Positions 4,741-5,015 of a DNA stretch of 5,015 nt are shown here, piece by piece; positions within the stretch are counted from its first letter, which is position 1, and the number at the start of each line of letters is the position of its first letter. The position numbers and the translations under genes are program-made. A model generated the notes under the pieces. It saw only the letters and a list, made by a program, of their open reading frames with translations, did no database searches and was not told the origin of the DNA. Origin of the DNA: JAWLFI01 sp041685645 (GTDB lineage: Bacteria; Bacteroidota; Bacteroidia; Chitinophagales; Saprospiraceae); contig JAWLFI010000181.1 of the NCBI GenBank assembly GCA_041685645.1, forward strand, positions 1 through 5,015, written 5' to 3'.

Positions 4741-5015
4741 ATGAAATTGATTCGCAGCGAAAAAGAAGCAGAAGAAGTCATTTTGGAAGCCGATGTCCAT
4801 GTTGGGCAGAAAGCAGAACTCATTGTGTATAACGATGACCACAATACCTTCGATTGGGTCATCCAAAGTTTCGTGGAAGTCCTACAGCACAATGTAGAAC
4901 AAGCCGAACAGTTGAGTTTACTCATTCACTACAAGGGGAAAGCCACAGTCAAGACGGCACCTATCGACCACCTCAAGCCCCTGAAAGATGCTTTAGTGGA
5001 TCGCGGCTTGAGCGC
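4741..5015 (+). CDS. clpS: ATP-dependent Clp protease adaptor ClpS (3' end cut by the window)
   Basis: Ninety-one complete codons are visible before the window ends; little of a usual ClpS (about 95-110 residues) is missing. ClpS binds proteins carrying destabilising N-terminal residues and hands them to the ClpA or ClpC unfoldase with ClpP. The ClpS core begins at ELIVYNDDHNTFDWVI (25-40). The N-degron pocket residues Asn-31, Asp-32, Asp-33 and His-63 (LLIHYKGKA) are all present. The gatekeeper position, Met-40 in E. coli ClpS, aligns with Phe-37 here. The first 20 residues are charged (EKEAEEVILEAD), as expected of the flexible N-terminal extension that engages the unfoldase. It starts one base after the peroxiredoxin stop and has no Shine-Dalgarno of its own. 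No unfoldase gene is visible in the window. Confidence 0.92.
   Translation, partial: MKLIRSEKEAEEVILEADVHVGQKAELIVYNDDHNTFDWVIQSFVEVLQHNVEQAEQLSLLIHYKGKATVKTAPIDHLKPLKDALVDRGLS

Noticed and set aside
1..5015. CRISPR array, toxin-antitoxin pair or defence genes
   Set aside because: No regularly spaced repeats occur, and every sizeable gene is assigned to a housekeeping or transport family.

Overview
The window looks like chromosomal DNA from a member of the Bacteroidota. The evidence is the protein families, AT-rich leaders without Shine-Dalgarno sequences, and promoters of the TTTG-N19-TAnnTTTG type used by the primary sigma factor of that phylum (one is a perfect match at 2188-2218). The proteins feel closest to the Saprospiria/Chitinophagia side of the phylum, but that is an impression, not something the sequence proves.

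Layout. Positions 1-298 hold no convincing gene. This block is rich in short inverted repeats and carries a long minus-strand open frame with no ATG or GTG start that runs off the left edge; it may be part of a dispersed repeat or the edge of a mobile element. A rho-independent terminator at 299-324 closes the first minus-strand gene. From 379 to 4157 six genes all lie on the minus strand. In order of increasing coordinate they are a secreted thioredoxin-fold protein (379-867), ridA (962-1348), rpmF (1429-1629), a DUF177/YceD gene (1636-2163), a class I SAM-dependent O-methyltransferase (2573-3214) and an EamA/DMT transporter (3186-4157). They form three or four transcription units: EamA plus O-methyltransferase (overlapping), DUF177 plus rpmF (6-bp gap), and ridA and the thioredoxin gene, each with its own candidate promoter. 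About 350 bp (2219-2572) between the O-methyltransferase and the DUF177 promoter has no convincing gene.

On the plus strand, reading away from the EamA gene, are a BCP/AhpE-type peroxiredoxin (4269-4739) and a ClpS N-degron adaptor (4741 to the right edge, truncated). They are separated by one base. A 14-codon leader ORF ends one base before the peroxiredoxin start, which repeats the same junction geometry.

Functionally this is mostly core housekeeping: ribosome assembly (DUF177, L32), metabolite damage control (RidA), thiol redox (thioredoxin-like, peroxiredoxin) and protein quality control (ClpS). I did not find a clear new defence or mobile system. The points most worth a second look are the left-edge block, the leader-ORF/peroxiredoxin/clpS junctions, and the EamA gene that has no ATG start.
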